Of a DNA stretch of 64,000 nucleotides, positions 1-10,702 are shown piece after piece; within the stretch, counting starts at the first letter, position 1, and every line of letters begins with the position of its first letter. The notes under the pieces are model-generated. The model worked only from the letters and a program-made list of their open reading frames with translations. It ran no database searches and had not been told where the DNA came from. Origin of the DNA: Novosphingopyxis sp965218915 (GTDB lineage Bacteria; Pseudomonadota; Alphaproteobacteria; Sphingomonadales; Sphingomonadaceae); NCBI RefSeq assembly GCF_965218915.1, contig NZ_OZ244708.1, forward strand, positions 186,001-250,000. The letters are read 5' to 3'. A program made the position numbers and the translations under genes.

Positions 1-268
1 CCTGCAGGATACCTTGGGCTTTACGGTATTTTTGATCACTCATGACCTCGATACGCTGCATGCGATCTGCGACCGGGTGGCGGTGCTCGCGGACAAGCGG
101 GTCATCGCCACCGGCACGATCGACGAGCTGATCAAGCTCGATCACCCATGGATCACCGAATATTTCACCGGACCGCGCGGCCGCGCCGCGACGGACGCAC
201 AGCGCAAGCATGCGGGTCACGCCGCGGATCAGAAGGCGATGGACACCGCCATCGAAGGCAAGGCATAA
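1..268 (+). CDS. mlaF: ABC transporter ATP-binding protein, C-terminal fragment (Mla-type)
   Basis: The gene enters from the left edge in the frame beginning at base 2, so only the last 88 or so residues are present. LITHDLDTL is the H-loop region of an ABC ATPase, followed by the usual C-terminal ICDRVAVLADKRVIATGT segment. Walker A, signature and Walker B lie outside the window. It is followed 9 bases later by an MCE-domain gene and then an auxiliary lipoprotein, the layout of Mla/Ttg2 phospholipid transporters that move lipids between inner and outer membranes. The symbol rests on this context. The tail after residue 55 is polar and probably disordered. Confidence 0.85.
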   Translation, partial: LQDTLGFTVFLITHDLDTLHAICDRVAVLADKRVIATGTIDELIKLDHPWITEYFTGPRGRAATDAQRKHAGHAADQKAMDTAIEGKA

Positions 269-277
269 GGCAAAGCG

Positions 278-1222
278 ATGGAAACCAAATCCAATCATGT
301 ACTTGTCGGCGCGGTGACGCTGCTGCTGGTCACCGCGGCGGTGGTGCTGATCATCTGGCTCGCCCGTTTCGGCGAGGGCGACCGCAAGGAATATGATATT
401 TTCTTCAAAAGCTCGGTCAGCGGTCTCGCCACGGGATCGGGGGTAACCTATTCGGGCGTGCCGATCGGTCAGGTGAAGGCGATCAGGCTGTGGGAGAACG
501 ATCCCGAATTCGTGCGCGTGCGGGTTTCGGTCGACGACAAGGTGCCGATCCTGCAGGGGACGATGGCGACGATCAGCGGCATCGGCTTTACCGGCGTTTC
601 GGAAATCCAGCTGAGCGGCGCGGTCAAGGGGGCACCTCCGATCGTCGAGGACGGCCCCGAGGGTGTCCCGGTGATCCCGACCAAGCCCGGTGCGCTGGGC
701 GAGTTGCTCAACAACGCGCCGCTCCTGCTCGAGCGGCTGTCTACGCTGACCGAAAGACTGAGCGATCTGTTGTCCGAGGACAATCAGGAAAGCTTCGCGC
801 AGCTGCTCGACAATGTCGAGCGGATCACCGGCACGTTCGCAGATCAGGCGCCGGAGCTCAGCGCGGCGCTCAAGGAAGCACGTCTGGCGATGGTCCAGGC
901 GGGCGATGCGGCGCAGAAAATCGGCAATCTGGCCGACAGCACCGACAAGCTGGTCAACAGCGATGGCCAGCAGCTCGCCGCCGAACTGCGCAAGACGATG
1001 GCGTCGGCGCGCGAAAGCCTGGCCGCGCTGGAAACGACCGTCAAAGCGGCGCAGCCGGGCGTCACCAATTTCTCCGAGCAGACCTTGCCGGAGGTCAATC
1101 TGCTGGTTCGCGATCTGCGCGCCACCACCAAATCGCTCAAGAACCTGACCGAGCAAGTTGAAAGCGGTGGGGCGAGTTCGCTGCTCTCCTCCCAGCCGCT
1201 GCCGGACTATGAACCGAAATGA
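278..1222 (+). CDS. mlaD: MCE-family substrate-binding protein of Mla-type lipid transporter
   Basis: 314 residues. One N-terminal transmembrane segment (about residues 8-30) anchors it in the inner membrane. An MCE/MlaD domain follows (about 40-118; KSSVSGLATGSGVTYSGVPIGQV is split here only as the typical G-x-x-V-x-Y-x-G-V-x-I-G pattern). The rest is a long helical, Gln/Glu/Ala-rich region (about 150-290). MCE proteins form hexameric rings that pass phospholipids across the periplasm. The gene lies between the ATPase and an auxiliary lipoprotein and its stop overlaps the next reading frame, so this is one operon. The long C-terminal helices make it larger than E. coli MlaD and closer to longer MCE proteins. 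Confidence 0.9.
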   Translation: METKSNHVLVGAVTLLLVTAAVVLIIWLARFGEGDRKEYDIFFKSSVSGLATGSGVTYSGVPIGQVKAIRLWENDPEFVRVRVSVDDKVPILQGTMATISGIGFTGVSEIQLSGAVKGAPPIVEDGPEGVPVIPTKPGALGELLNNAPLLLERLSTLTERLSDLLSEDNQESFAQLLDNVERITGTFADQAPELSAALKEARLAMVQAGDAAQKIGNLADSTDKLVNSDGQQLAAELRKTMASARESLAALETTVKAAQPGVTNFSEQTLPEVNLLVRDLRATTKSLKNLTEQVESGGASSLLSSQPLPDYEPK

Positions 1223-1230
1223 GGACGCCC

Positions 1231-1812
1231 ATGAAAGTCTGTCGTCTAGCCATTTTTGCGCCGGTCGTCCTGCTGTCGGCCTGCATCAGCTTCGGCCCCA
1301 AGGCGCCGCCGTTCCTGCTCTCGCTGACACCCGGCCAAGCGGTGCAGGCGGGGGCCGCGCGGACGGGCGAGCAGGCCAATGCGCTGATCGTGAGCGTACC
1401 GAATACGCCGCAGAAGCTCAACGTCACGCGCATTCCGGTGACCAGTGCGAGCGGCACGATCACCTATCTGACCGACGCCAACTGGACCGACAAGCCCGCG
1501 CAGCTGTTCCGCAGTCTGCTGGCCGAGACCATCGCCGCGCGCGGCCGATTGGTGCTGAACGAGGCCGATGCGGGTGGAAAGGCCACCGATTATCTGGCCG
1601 GAGAGCTGGTCGATTTCGGCGTGTTCGAGGCCGAGGCCCAGGCGGTCGTGACGTTCGATGCGGTGCGCCAGCTTCCCGGCGGCCGAGTAGAAACGCGGCG
1701 CTTCACCGCGGCGATGCCGGTGCCGGTGATCGATCCCGCCAGTGCGGGCAGCGCGTTGAACGCCGCCGCGAACGAGGTGGCGCAAAATGTCGCAAGCTGG
1801 ATCGCGGGCTAG
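1231..1812 (+). CDS. ABC transporter auxiliary lipoprotein (ABC_trans_aux / PqiC-like)
   Basis: 193 residues from the ATG at 1231, chosen because GAGGA stands five bases before it; an ATG at 1219, overlapping the MCE stop as ATGA, is the alternative. The N-terminus has a lipoprotein signal with lipobox LSAC. The mature part resembles the auxiliary lipoproteins that accompany MCE transporters (PqiC, LetAB or Mla partners). It is probably outer-membrane anchored and receives or delivers lipid. The stop codon TAG is in a CTAG palindrome also used as the stop of the convergent midA gene. Confidence 0.82.
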   Translation: MKVCRLAIFAPVVLLSACISFGPKAPPFLLSLTPGQAVQAGAARTGEQANALIVSVPNTPQKLNVTRIPVTSASGTITYLTDANWTDKPAQLFRSLLAETIAARGRLVLNEADAGGKATDYLAGELVDFGVFEAEAQAVVTFDAVRQLPGGRVETRRFTAAMPVPVIDPASAGSALNAAANEVAQNVASWIAG

Positions 1813-2867
1813 CCGCCAAAGCCTTCGGGCATGGGCCATGCGGGCGCGGTGATCGCCAGCACCTTGAACAATTCGCCCATCTTGACGGGCGATATGAGCC
1901 GGTCGCGCGCGACTTCGATCTCGATACGCTTTTCCGGGCGTTGACGCCCCAGAGTCTGGGCGCGCAGCTCGATCCCCAGAGCGCGTAGCCAGTCACCCTG
2001 ACCGATCGGGCCATGCACCGCCATGTCGGCGGCGCGCGCGATATTGGCGAGCTCGCGGAAATCGACATGCGCGGTCAGGTCGGCCGTTCCCGGCGCCTCG
2101 AACATGGACACGGGCCTGTGGGCCTTCACCGCCTGCAGTGTCTCGCCCACCCCTACGGCGTCATAGCCGTAATCGATCACCAGCAGTGCGCCGCCCTGCG
2201 CTGCGATCCTGCGCAGCAATTCGAAGAGGATCGCCGCGCCGTCCGGGCATTGCTCGATGATGCTCCCCTCGGGCGCCGCTCTGACTGCACCCGGTACCAG
2301 CGCATCGGCGTCGCGCGGCCCGGCCGATGCGAAAAAGCCGCCATCGGGGCCATTGTCGATCACCCGTTCGCGCCAGCCCTCGGCGGTCGCGATCATCTGC
2401 CGCACCGGCAGTGCGTCGAAAAACTCGTTGGCGACGATCAGCAGCGGCCCGCCGTCGGGCAGGCTTGCGATCTCATCATGGAACCGCGCCTGCGGCAGCG
2501 CCTGCGATTGCATGTCCCGCAGCGCCTCGCTGGTTTCGACCAAGTGGACCGATGGGGCGAAGCCGAACGTCGCGGTCGACCGGAGGATGTCCGCCGCCAG
2601 CGTACCGCGCCCCGGCCCCAGCTCGACATACTGGCAGCCTTCGGGCCGCCGCGCGCGCAGCCATAGATCGGCCATCCACAGACCGATCAGCTCGCCGAAC
2701 ATCTGGCTGATTTCCGGCGCGGTGACGAAATCGCCGTTTGCGCCGAACGGATCGCCGGCGGCATAATAGGCCGCGTTCGACCGGCGCATATATTCGGCGA
2801 CGCTGATCGGTCCGGACGCGGCGATCTGCCGCCGCAGCCGCTCGGCCAGCGCTTCGCCTTCAGGCAA
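1809..2867 (-). CDS. midA: SAM-dependent methyltransferase, MidA/NDUFAF7 family
   Basis: 352 residues. The family (COG1565) includes human NDUFAF7, which dimethylates an arginine of a complex I subunit. Visible are the N-terminal SVAEYM segment, the YYAAGDPFG / GDFVTAPEISQMFGE region typical of the family, and the SAM-binding loop VELGPGRGTLAADIL at about 81-95. The start is TTG (AGGA six bases upstream) and overlaps the end of lgt by eight bases, so the two are probably translationally coupled. No nearer ATG exists before residue 26, which is already inside the conserved domain. Confidence 0.88.
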   Translation of the reverse strand: MPEGEALAERLRRQIAASGPISVAEYMRRSNAAYYAAGDPFGANGDFVTAPEISQMFGELIGLWMADLWLRARRPEGCQYVELGPGRGTLAADILRSTATFGFAPSVHLVETSEALRDMQSQALPQARFHDEIASLPDGGPLLIVANEFFDALPVRQMIATAEGWRERVIDNGPDGGFFASAGPRDADALVPGAVRAAPEGSIIEQCPDGAAILFELLRRIAAQGGALLVIDYGYDAVGVGETLQAVKAHRPVSMFEAPGTADLTAHVDFRELANIARAADMAVHGPIGQGDWLRALGIELRAQTLGRQRPEKRIEIEVARDRLISPVKMGELFKVLAITAPAWPMPEGFGG

Positions 2868-3723
2868 TGCTGTCCTGTCCGACGATCGGCTCGATCCGCT
2901 GGCGGCGGGCCTTGGCGGTCAGCACGAGCCACAGACCGAGCAGGATCATCGGGACGGTGAGCCATTGCCCCATGCTGAGCCCGGTCTGGTCGGCCAGCCA
3001 CTGCAGCTGGCGGTCGGGCTGGCGGAAATATTCCACGACAAAGCGCGAGGCGCCGTAGACGATGGCGCTAACGCCCATCAGCAGACCGGGCTTGTAGCGC
3101 GCCTGCGTCCGCCAGAACAGATAGGCGAGGATCGCGAACAGCAACAGGCCCTCCAGCCCGGCCTCGTAGAGCTGGCTGGGATGGCGCGGCAGGCCATCGC
3201 CGGTCGGAAAGATGATCGCCCAAGGCACGTCGGTGACGCGGCCCCACAACTCGCCGTTCACGAAATTGGCGAGCCGGCCGAACAGCAATCCGAACGGAAT
3301 GCAGCAGGCGATATAGTCGCAGATGCGCAGGAACGGCAGCTTGTGGACGCGCGAGAAAATGAAGATGGCGATAATCGTGCCGAGCGCGCCGCCGTGCAGC
3401 GACATGCCGCCCTCCCACACCTTTAGGACGTTGATCGGGTTTTCCATCAGGCTCGGCTGGTAGAACAGGACATAGCCGATCCGCCCGCCCAGGATGATGC
3501 CGAGCGTGGCGTAGAAGATCATGTCGTCGGCATGGCGCCGCGCCATCGGCGCACCGGGCGCATCGACCAGTCTGGTAAGATACCAGTAGCCGATCAGGAT
3601 GCCCGCCAGATAGGCGAGCGAATACCAGCGCAACTGGAAAAATCCGAGGTCCAGTGCAACCGGATCGAGACCCAGATCGCTGTAGTTCAGATAGCTGCCG
3701 GCCTCGGCGAGCATGGATAGCAT
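2860..3723 (-). CDS. lgt: Prolipoprotein diacylglyceryl transferase
   Basis: 287 residues, a normal length for Lgt. It transfers a diacylglyceryl group from phosphatidylglycerol to the lipobox cysteine of prolipoproteins at the inner membrane. Several transmembrane segments are visible, plus the family patterns GGRIGYVLFY, MSLHGG and FGRLANFVNGELWGR, which include the essential His and Arg/Asn positions. The start at 3723 is preceded by a GGGGGAAAG stretch; an upstream in-frame start at 3840 would run into the divergent ligase gene. Many lipoproteins in this window (Pal, OmpA-type, M16, M23, PqiC-like) would be its substrates. Confidence 0.95.
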   Translation of the reverse strand: MLSMLAEAGSYLNYSDLGLDPVALDLGFFQLRWYSLAYLAGILIGYWYLTRLVDAPGAPMARRHADDMIFYATLGIILGGRIGYVLFYQPSLMENPINVLKVWEGGMSLHGGALGTIIAIFIFSRVHKLPFLRICDYIACCIPFGLLFGRLANFVNGELWGRVTDVPWAIIFPTGDGLPRHPSQLYEAGLEGLLLFAILAYLFWRTQARYKPGLLMGVSAIVYGASRFVVEYFRQPDRQLQWLADQTGLSMGQWLTVPMILLGLWLVLTAKARRQRIEPIVGQDSIA

Positions 3724-3796
3724 CGGCTCTTTCCCCCCGCTGGGTTCGGCTTCATATAGAGATAAAGCCGGACAGGCCAACAGGAGAGATTGCCCC

Positions 3797-5500
<1,704 letters not shown>

Positions 5501-5783
5501 AGGTTGTCGGTCCCTTCATCGGCCTTTCCTACAGGACTATATTCATGATATGTTCCGCGTTCTCGATCATGGAAAGCGACGATGAACATATCCGCCCGTC
5601 ATCTTTTCGCTGCCCGCCCCGCCATTCGGGGACGGCGGGCACAAAAGCGCGCACAGCTTCGGCCGGGTGCGAAAGGAGGGGGGACGTATCGTGTCTTTTG
5701 TGCCCTTCCGCGGTCCGGCGAATTCGAACCAAGCCGCTATCTGAAGGTTTGAGAAGCAGGATGCCCGTGCCCATATCGATTTC
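5501..5783. other. Intergenic region upstream of glnD with a long inverted repeat
   Basis: No convincing gene is seen in these 283 bases. They hold a perfect 11-base inverted repeat, GGGCACAAAAG at 5637-5647 and CTTTTGTGCCC at 5695-5705, and an overlapping hairpin TGCCCGCC/GGCGGGCA at 5611-5618 and 5634-5641. The two structures share bases, so they are mutually exclusive in an RNA. Neither is followed by a U-run, so they do not look like terminators. Confidence 0.5.
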
Positions 5784-8540
5784 ATGACGGGGATCCGCGA
5801 CAAGTTCGAAAACCAGCGTGCGATCATCGATCGGCGCGAACTCGCCGGCCGGATCGATGGCCTGATCTCCGGGCGGGGCGGACGCGCGGCGCGCCCGGAA
5901 ATCCGCGAATTGCTGCAAGCCGCGCTCGCCGAGGGGCGCGCCGAGATCGCGCGCCGGCTCGAGGCCGAGCCGACCGAGGGCCATGCCCGGGCCGCCGAAC
6001 AGGCACATCTGGTCGACCAGATCATCCGACTGATCCATGATTATGTCACCGAGCATCTTTACCCCGCCAGCAACCCCTCCAGGAGCGAACGCCTTTCGCT
6101 CCACGCACTCGGCGGCTATGGCCGCGGCGAGATGGCGCCGCATAGCGACGTCGATCTGGCGTTCATCACCCCGTACAAGCGCACCGGCTGGACCGAGCAG
6201 GTGGTCGAGGCGGTGCTCTATCTGCTGTGGGACCTGGGGCTGAAGGTCGGCCATTCCAGCCGCTCGCTCGACGAGATGGTCAAGCTCGCGCGCGAGGACG
6301 TGACCATCCGTACGTCATTGCTCGAAGCGCGCTTCATCTGGGGCGACCGCGCGCTCTATGACGAGGCGGCGAACCGCTTCTGGAACGAGGTGGTGGCGGG
6401 CACCGTACCGCTGTTCATCCAGCAGAAGATCGAGGAACGCGATGCGCGCCATCGCCGCATGGGTGACAGCCGTTATGTCGTCGAACCCAACGTCAAGGAG
6501 GGCAAGGGAGGGCTGCGCGATCTGCAGACGCTCTACTGGATCGGCAAATATATGTACCGCGTGCCGCGCGCCGCCGAGCTGGTCGCCGAAGGGTTGTTCA
6601 CCCGCGCCGAATATCGCAAGTTCCGCCGCGCGGAGAATTTTCTATGGGCGGTGCGCTGCCACCTTCACACGATCACCAGCCGTGCCGAGGACCGGCTGAC
6701 CTTCGATCTGCAACGCGAAGTCGCCGAGCGGATGGGCTATTCCGATCGGGCGGGCAGTTCGTCGGTCGAGCGGTTCATGAAATTCTATTTCACCAACGCC
6801 AAGACGGTCGGCGATCTCACCGGGCTGTTCCTCAGTCATCTGGAGGAAGCGCAGGCGAAGAAGCTCCGCCATCGCTTCACGCGCCGCCCCAAATCGCTGA
6901 AGAAGCTCAACGGTTTCCAGCTCGACCAGGGCCGCATCGCGATTCCCGCTGACGACTTTCTGCGCGAGGACCCGGTGCGGATGATCGAGATGTTCTCCCT
7001 TGCCGACCGCTTCGGTTATGAAATCCACCCGCTGGCGATGCGCGCGGCGCGGCGCGATGCGAAGAGCATCGACAGCGCGGTGCGCAAGGACGCGCACGCC
7101 AATGCGCTGTTTCTCGATGTGCTGAGTTCGCCGCGCGATCCCGCGAAAGTCCTGCGGTGGATGAACGAAGCGACGGTGTTCGGGCGCTTCGTCCCTGAAT
7201 TCGGCCGCGTGGTCGCGCAGATGCAGTTCGACATGTATCATCATTACACCGTCGACGAGCACACCATCCGCGCGATCGGGCTGCTGTCCGATATCGAGAG
7301 CGGCAAGCTCGCCGGGGATCATCCGCTGGCGACCGACATGCTGCCCAAATTGAAGCATCGCCGCGTGCTTTACGTCGCGACTTTGCTGCACGATATCGCC
7401 AAGGGGCGCGGCGGCGACCATAGCGTGATCGGTGCCGGGATCGCGCTGAAACTATGTCCCCGGCTGGGGCTGGACAGCGCCGAAACCGAGCTGGTCAGCT
7501 GGCTGGTGCGCTATCATCTCCTGATGAGCGCAACCGCGTTCAAGCGCGATCTGGCCGATTACAAGACGATCGCCGATTTCACCGACGAGGTTCAGTCGGT
7601 CGAGCGGTTGAAGCTGTTGCTGCTGCTGACCGTGGTCGATATCCGCGCGGTGGGGCCGGGGGTGTGGAACAGCTGGAAGCGGCAGCTGCTCGGCGATCTG
7701 TACAGCGCGGCCGAAGAAGTGCTGCGCCTCGGCCACAAGGAGCATGGCCGCGCCGAGCGGATCGAGCAGAGTAAGGACAAGCTGCGGGCGGCGCTCGATT
7801 TGCCCGAACAGGAATTCGCCCAGCTGGCGAAGCGCTTCCCCGATGCCTATTGGATCGCCGAGCCCGACGATATCGTGCTGCGCAACGCGCGCGATCTGCT
7901 GGCGGCGGGCGACGAGCCGCTGTCGATCGACGCCTGTTTCTATGCGACACGCGGCGCGACGCTCGTTTCGGTCTACGCCGCCGACCATCCCGGCTTGTTC
8001 TACCGTATCGTCGGCGCGATCCACCTGGCCGGCGCTTCGGTCATCGACGCGCGCGTCCACACCACCACCGACGGCATGGCGATGGACAATTTCCTGGTGC
8101 AGGACCCGCAGGGGCGGCCCTTTCGTGACAGCGTACAATTGGAGCGCTTGCGCGGCGCGATCGTCGAGGCGCTCACGAGCCGCACCCGCATGGTCGACCG
8201 GCTGGAACGGCGCCCGCTTCCGTTCGCCCGCGCCACCGCCTTCGAGGTCGCGCCGTTCGTGGTGAGCGACAACGATGCCTCCAATCGCTTCACCGTGATC
8301 GAGGTCAATGCGCGCGACCGACCGGCGCTGCTCAACAGCCTCGCTCAGGCCTTGTTCCGAAGCAAGGCGACGATCCGCAGCGCGCATATCATGACCTATG
8401 GCGAGCGTGCGGTCGACACATTTTACGTGACCGATCTGCTCGGCGACAAGATTACCGCTGCCTCGCGCTTGAAAACGCTTGAGAGCAGGCTTCTGGAAGC
8501 CGCAAAAGGCGAATTCGACGAGGAGCGGCAGGTGGCGTGA
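5784..8540 (+). CDS. glnD: [Protein-PII] uridylyltransferase / uridylyl-removing enzyme
   Basis: 918 residues, the usual size. GlnD adds UMP to PII proteins when glutamine is low and removes it when glutamine is high, setting nitrogen metabolism. The order is canonical: nucleotidyltransferase domain with GGYGRGEMAPHSDVDLAF starting near residue 110, a helical PII-uridylyltransferase region with KEGKGGLRDLQTL, an HD hydrolase domain with LLHDIAKGRGGDHS near 534-547, and two C-terminal ACT domains (from TLVSVYAADHPGLFYRI and RFTVIEVNARDRPALL) that sense glutamine. The start ATG is at 5784. It is followed by the convergent ribA with only 16 bases between. Confidence 0.96.
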   Translation: MTGIRDKFENQRAIIDRRELAGRIDGLISGRGGRAARPEIRELLQAALAEGRAEIARRLEAEPTEGHARAAEQAHLVDQIIRLIHDYVTEHLYPASNPSRSERLSLHALGGYGRGEMAPHSDVDLAFITPYKRTGWTEQVVEAVLYLLWDLGLKVGHSSRSLDEMVKLAREDVTIRTSLLEARFIWGDRALYDEAANRFWNEVVAGTVPLFIQQKIEERDARHRRMGDSRYVVEPNVKEGKGGLRDLQTLYWIGKYMYRVPRAAELVAEGLFTRAEYRKFRRAENFLWAVRCHLHTITSRAEDRLTFDLQREVAERMGYSDRAGSSSVERFMKFYFTNAKTVGDLTGLFLSHLEEAQAKKLRHRFTRRPKSLKKLNGFQLDQGRIAIPADDFLREDPVRMIEMFSLADRFGYEIHPLAMRAARRDAKSIDSAVRKDAHANALFLDVLSSPRDPAKVLRWMNEATVFGRFVPEFGRVVAQMQFDMYHHYTVDEHTIRAIGLLSDIESGKLAGDHPLATDMLPKLKHRRVLYVATLLHDIAKGRGGDHSVIGAGIALKLCPRLGLDSAETELVSWLVRYHLLMSATAFKRDLADYKTIADFTDEVQSVERLKLLLLLTVVDIRAVGPGVWNSWKRQLLGDLYSAAEEVLRLGHKEHGRAERIEQSKDKLRAALDLPEQEFAQLAKRFPDAYWIAEPDDIVLRNARDLLAAGDEPLSIDACFYATRGATLVSVYAADHPGLFYRIVGAIHLAGASVIDARVHTTTDGMAMDNFLVQDPQGRPFRDSVQLERLRGAIVEALTSRTRMVDRLERRPLPFARATAFEVAPFVVSDNDASNRFTVIEVNARDRPALLNSLAQALFRSKATIRSAHIMTYGERAVDTFYVTDLLGDKITAASRLKTLESRLLEAAKGEFDEERQVA

Positions 8541-8556
8541 CGGTCCGCTCGAGACC

Positions 8557-9612
8557 TTAGAGCTGATGCCCGGAGCGGTCCCGCTTGGTGCCGAGATAAT
8601 GCGCGTTATGGGGATTGGCTTCGATCCGTATCGGCAGGCGCTCGGTCACCGCGATCCCCGCCGCCTCCAATCCCGCCATCTTGGCCGGATTGTTGGTCAG
8701 CAGCCGCACCATGTCGATCCCGAGCAGCTCCAGCATCCGCGCTGCCACCGCGTAATCGCGCGCGTCGTCGGCGAAACCCAGGCGACGGTTCGCGTCGACG
8801 GTATCGAACCCCTGGTCCTGCAGATCATAGGCGCGCAATTTGTTGACGAGGCCGATGCCGCGCCCCTCCTGTCGCAGATACAGGAGCACGCCCCAGCCTG
8901 CGCTTTCCATCCGCCGCACGGCCGCGGCGAGCTGCGGACCGCAATCGCATTTCAGGCTGCCCAGCACATCGCCGGTCAAGCACTCGCTGTGCAGGCGCAC
9001 GAGCGGCGGGCCGTTCCCGCGCGTGCCGACGACCAGCGCGACATGCTCGCGCGCGTCGGCCTCGGCGCGGAACACGACGACGTGGCTGTCCTCGGCGGCC
9101 GCGACCGGAAGCCGCGCGCGCGCGGCGATGCGCAAGTGCGATGGATCGCGATAGGCGGCAATGTCGGCGGCGCTGGCCTCGGCGGCACCTTCGGCCCCGC
9201 CGCCGATGACGAGCGCGGGCAGCAGACCGGCGAAGCGCGCTAGGTCGATCGCGGCGCGCGCGGCTGCCTCATGGCCCAGCGGCAGCGCCTTGAACGGTCC
9301 CTTGAACGGATTGGCGAGGTCGCGCGCGGGATCGGCGATCGCCATCGCGCTGGCCGCGTCGAGCGGTTCCGGCGCTCGGATCAGGACGGGCAGCCCGCCA
9401 TGTGCCGCCTCGCGCTGGTTGACGATCTTGAGCGTTGCCGCGCGTTCGGCCGAGATCAGCAGAGCCGCGCCGGGATCGACCTCGTCCGTGAACAATGTTT
9501 CGACCGACTGGCAGACATAGCCGCCGCTGTCGTCCGATATCCGCACCGGCCAACCGCGTCGCAGCGCATCGATCGCGCGGGCCGCGCGCTTGCCGTCGGA
9601 CGCGCCGTTCAA
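8557..9612 (-). CDS. ribA: GTP cyclohydrolase II with N-terminal RibB-like extension
   Basis: 351 residues. The C-terminal half is GTP cyclohydrolase II, the first step of riboflavin synthesis: zinc ligands C211, C222 and C224 (C-x10-C-x-C in ECLTGDVLGSLKCDC), followed by RQEGRGIGLVNKLRAYDLQ and DTVDANRRLGF. The first 170 or so residues resemble the 3,4-dihydroxy-2-butanone 4-phosphate synthase fold only weakly and lack its acidic active-site cluster, as in other alphaproteobacterial RibA proteins, so this part is probably inactive. The start overlaps the end of xth by four bases (ATGA), indicating coupling. Confidence 0.92.
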   Translation of the reverse strand: MNGASDGKRAARAIDALRRGWPVRISDDSGGYVCQSVETLFTDEVDPGAALLISAERAATLKIVNQREAAHGGLPVLIRAPEPLDAASAMAIADPARDLANPFKGPFKALPLGHEAAARAAIDLARFAGLLPALVIGGGAEGAAEASAADIAAYRDPSHLRIAARARLPVAAAEDSHVVVFRAEADAREHVALVVGTRGNGPPLVRLHSECLTGDVLGSLKCDCGPQLAAAVRRMESAGWGVLLYLRQEGRGIGLVNKLRAYDLQDQGFDTVDANRRLGFADDARDYAVAARMLELLGIDMVRLLTNNPAKMAGLEAAGIAVTERLPIRIEANPHNAHYLGTKRDRSGHQL

Positions 9613-10403
9613 AGGCGGAATTCCGTAACGATCGGAATATGATCGGACGGGCGCAGCCAGCCGCGTGCCGGTTCATGCACCACATGGCCGACGGCATGAT
9701 CCTTGAGATCGGGCGTCACCCACATATGATCGAGCCGCCGTCCGCGATCGGATGCGGCCCAGTCCCGCGCGCGGTAACTCCACCAGGTGTAAAGCCGCGC
9801 GGGGGCCGCGTGGAAGTGGCGACCGATATCAACCCAGTCTCCGGCCGCTTGTAGCCGGTCCAGCGTCTCGACCTCGATCGGGGTGTGGCTGACGACGTTC
9901 AGCAGCTGCTTGTGGCTCCAGACATCGCTTTCCAGCGGCGCGACGTTGAAATCGCCGGTCAGGATGGTGGGATGTTCCAGCGTGCCGGACCAGGCGATCA
10001 TCCGCTCCAGAAAATCGAGCTTCTGGCCGAACTTCGGATTCTCCTCGCGGTCCGGCACGTCGCCGCCCGCGGGAATGTAGACATTTTCCAGCCGCCAGCC
10101 ATTGGGCAGACGCACGCCCAGATGCCGCGCCTCGCCATTATTCTGCCAGTCGAGCCGGTCGTCCTGGGTCAGCGGGATCTTGCTGAGGATGCACACGCCG
10201 TGGTGCATCGGCTGTCCGTGCAGCATGAGATGTTTATAGCCGAGCGTGCGGAAAGGGGTTTCCGGAAATTGCTCGTCGACCACCTTGGTTTCTTGCAGAC
10301 ACAGGATGTCCGGCGCCTGCTCGCTCAAAAACCGCGCCACGATTTCGATGCGCGCGCGTACGCTGTTGATGTTCCAGGAGGCGATGCGGATGGTTCGGGG
10401 CAT
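9609..10403 (-). CDS. xth: Exodeoxyribonuclease III
   Basis: 264 residues of the exonuclease-endonuclease-phosphatase fold, acting as AP endonuclease and 3'-5' exonuclease in base excision repair. Visible catalytic elements: ASWNINSVRAR with N11, the metal-binding E38 in CLQETK, GDFNVAP, and the C-terminal SDHIPIV with the catalytic Asp-His. The gene is leftward, upstream of and overlapping ribA. The xth-lolA-ftsK neighbourhood is common in alphaproteobacteria. Confidence 0.94.
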   Translation of the reverse strand: MPRTIRIASWNINSVRARIEIVARFLSEQAPDILCLQETKVVDEQFPETPFRTLGYKHLMLHGQPMHHGVCILSKIPLTQDDRLDWQNNGEARHLGVRLPNGWRLENVYIPAGGDVPDREENPKFGQKLDFLERMIAWSGTLEHPTILTGDFNVAPLESDVWSHKQLLNVVSHTPIEVETLDRLQAAGDWVDIGRHFHAAPARLYTWWSYRARDWAASDRGRRLDHMWVTPDLKDHAVGHVVHEPARGWLRPSDHIPIVTEFRL

Positions 10404-10702
10404 GTCGCACGACTTAGGTCAGGACGCGGCAAAACCCAAGGGCGCAAACTATGCTCGCGTCGACCGCGCGGCCGGCGGCTAACAAAGCAAAACCCCCATC
10501 CCGGGGGCAAAAAGGGATGGGGGCCAAGCTTGCGTTCGTCACGCTTTGTCAGAAGCGGCCGATATGAGAGCGAGCAACAGGGGGGAACCCGCTCGATCGA
10601 CCGTCCCTGTTCGATCTTTCTACCGCCGTCCACCTGTCGCCAGAATGAACATTGGCGTCAGCTTCCGGCCATTTTAGCGGTCCGCGGCATCCCCGGCACG
10701 GT
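10404..10702. other. Intergenic region between lolA and xth, possible small RNA or long 3' untranslated region
   Basis: No convincing coding region in 299 bases. On the minus strand, AACAGGG (about 10604-10610) can pair with CCCTGTT (about 10576-10582), and a strong terminator follows at 10485-10523. A terminator some 180 bases beyond the lolA stop suggests either a long structured 3' untranslated region or an independent small RNA. No known RNA family was recognised. Confidence 0.35.
10485..10523 (-). terminator. Rho-independent terminator
   Basis: CCCCCATCCC at 10493-10502 and GGGATGGGGG at 10514-10523 form a perfect 10-bp stem with an 11-base loop. Reading leftward, the stem is followed by TTTTGCTTTGTT. 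It serves the leftward lolA transcript or a small RNA ending here. Confidence 0.85.

Noticed and set aside
5545..5787. 80-codon frame upstream of glnD
   Set aside because: No ribosome-binding site, no motif, Ser/Arg/Pro composition typical of non-coding GC-rich DNA, and it runs through the inverted repeats.
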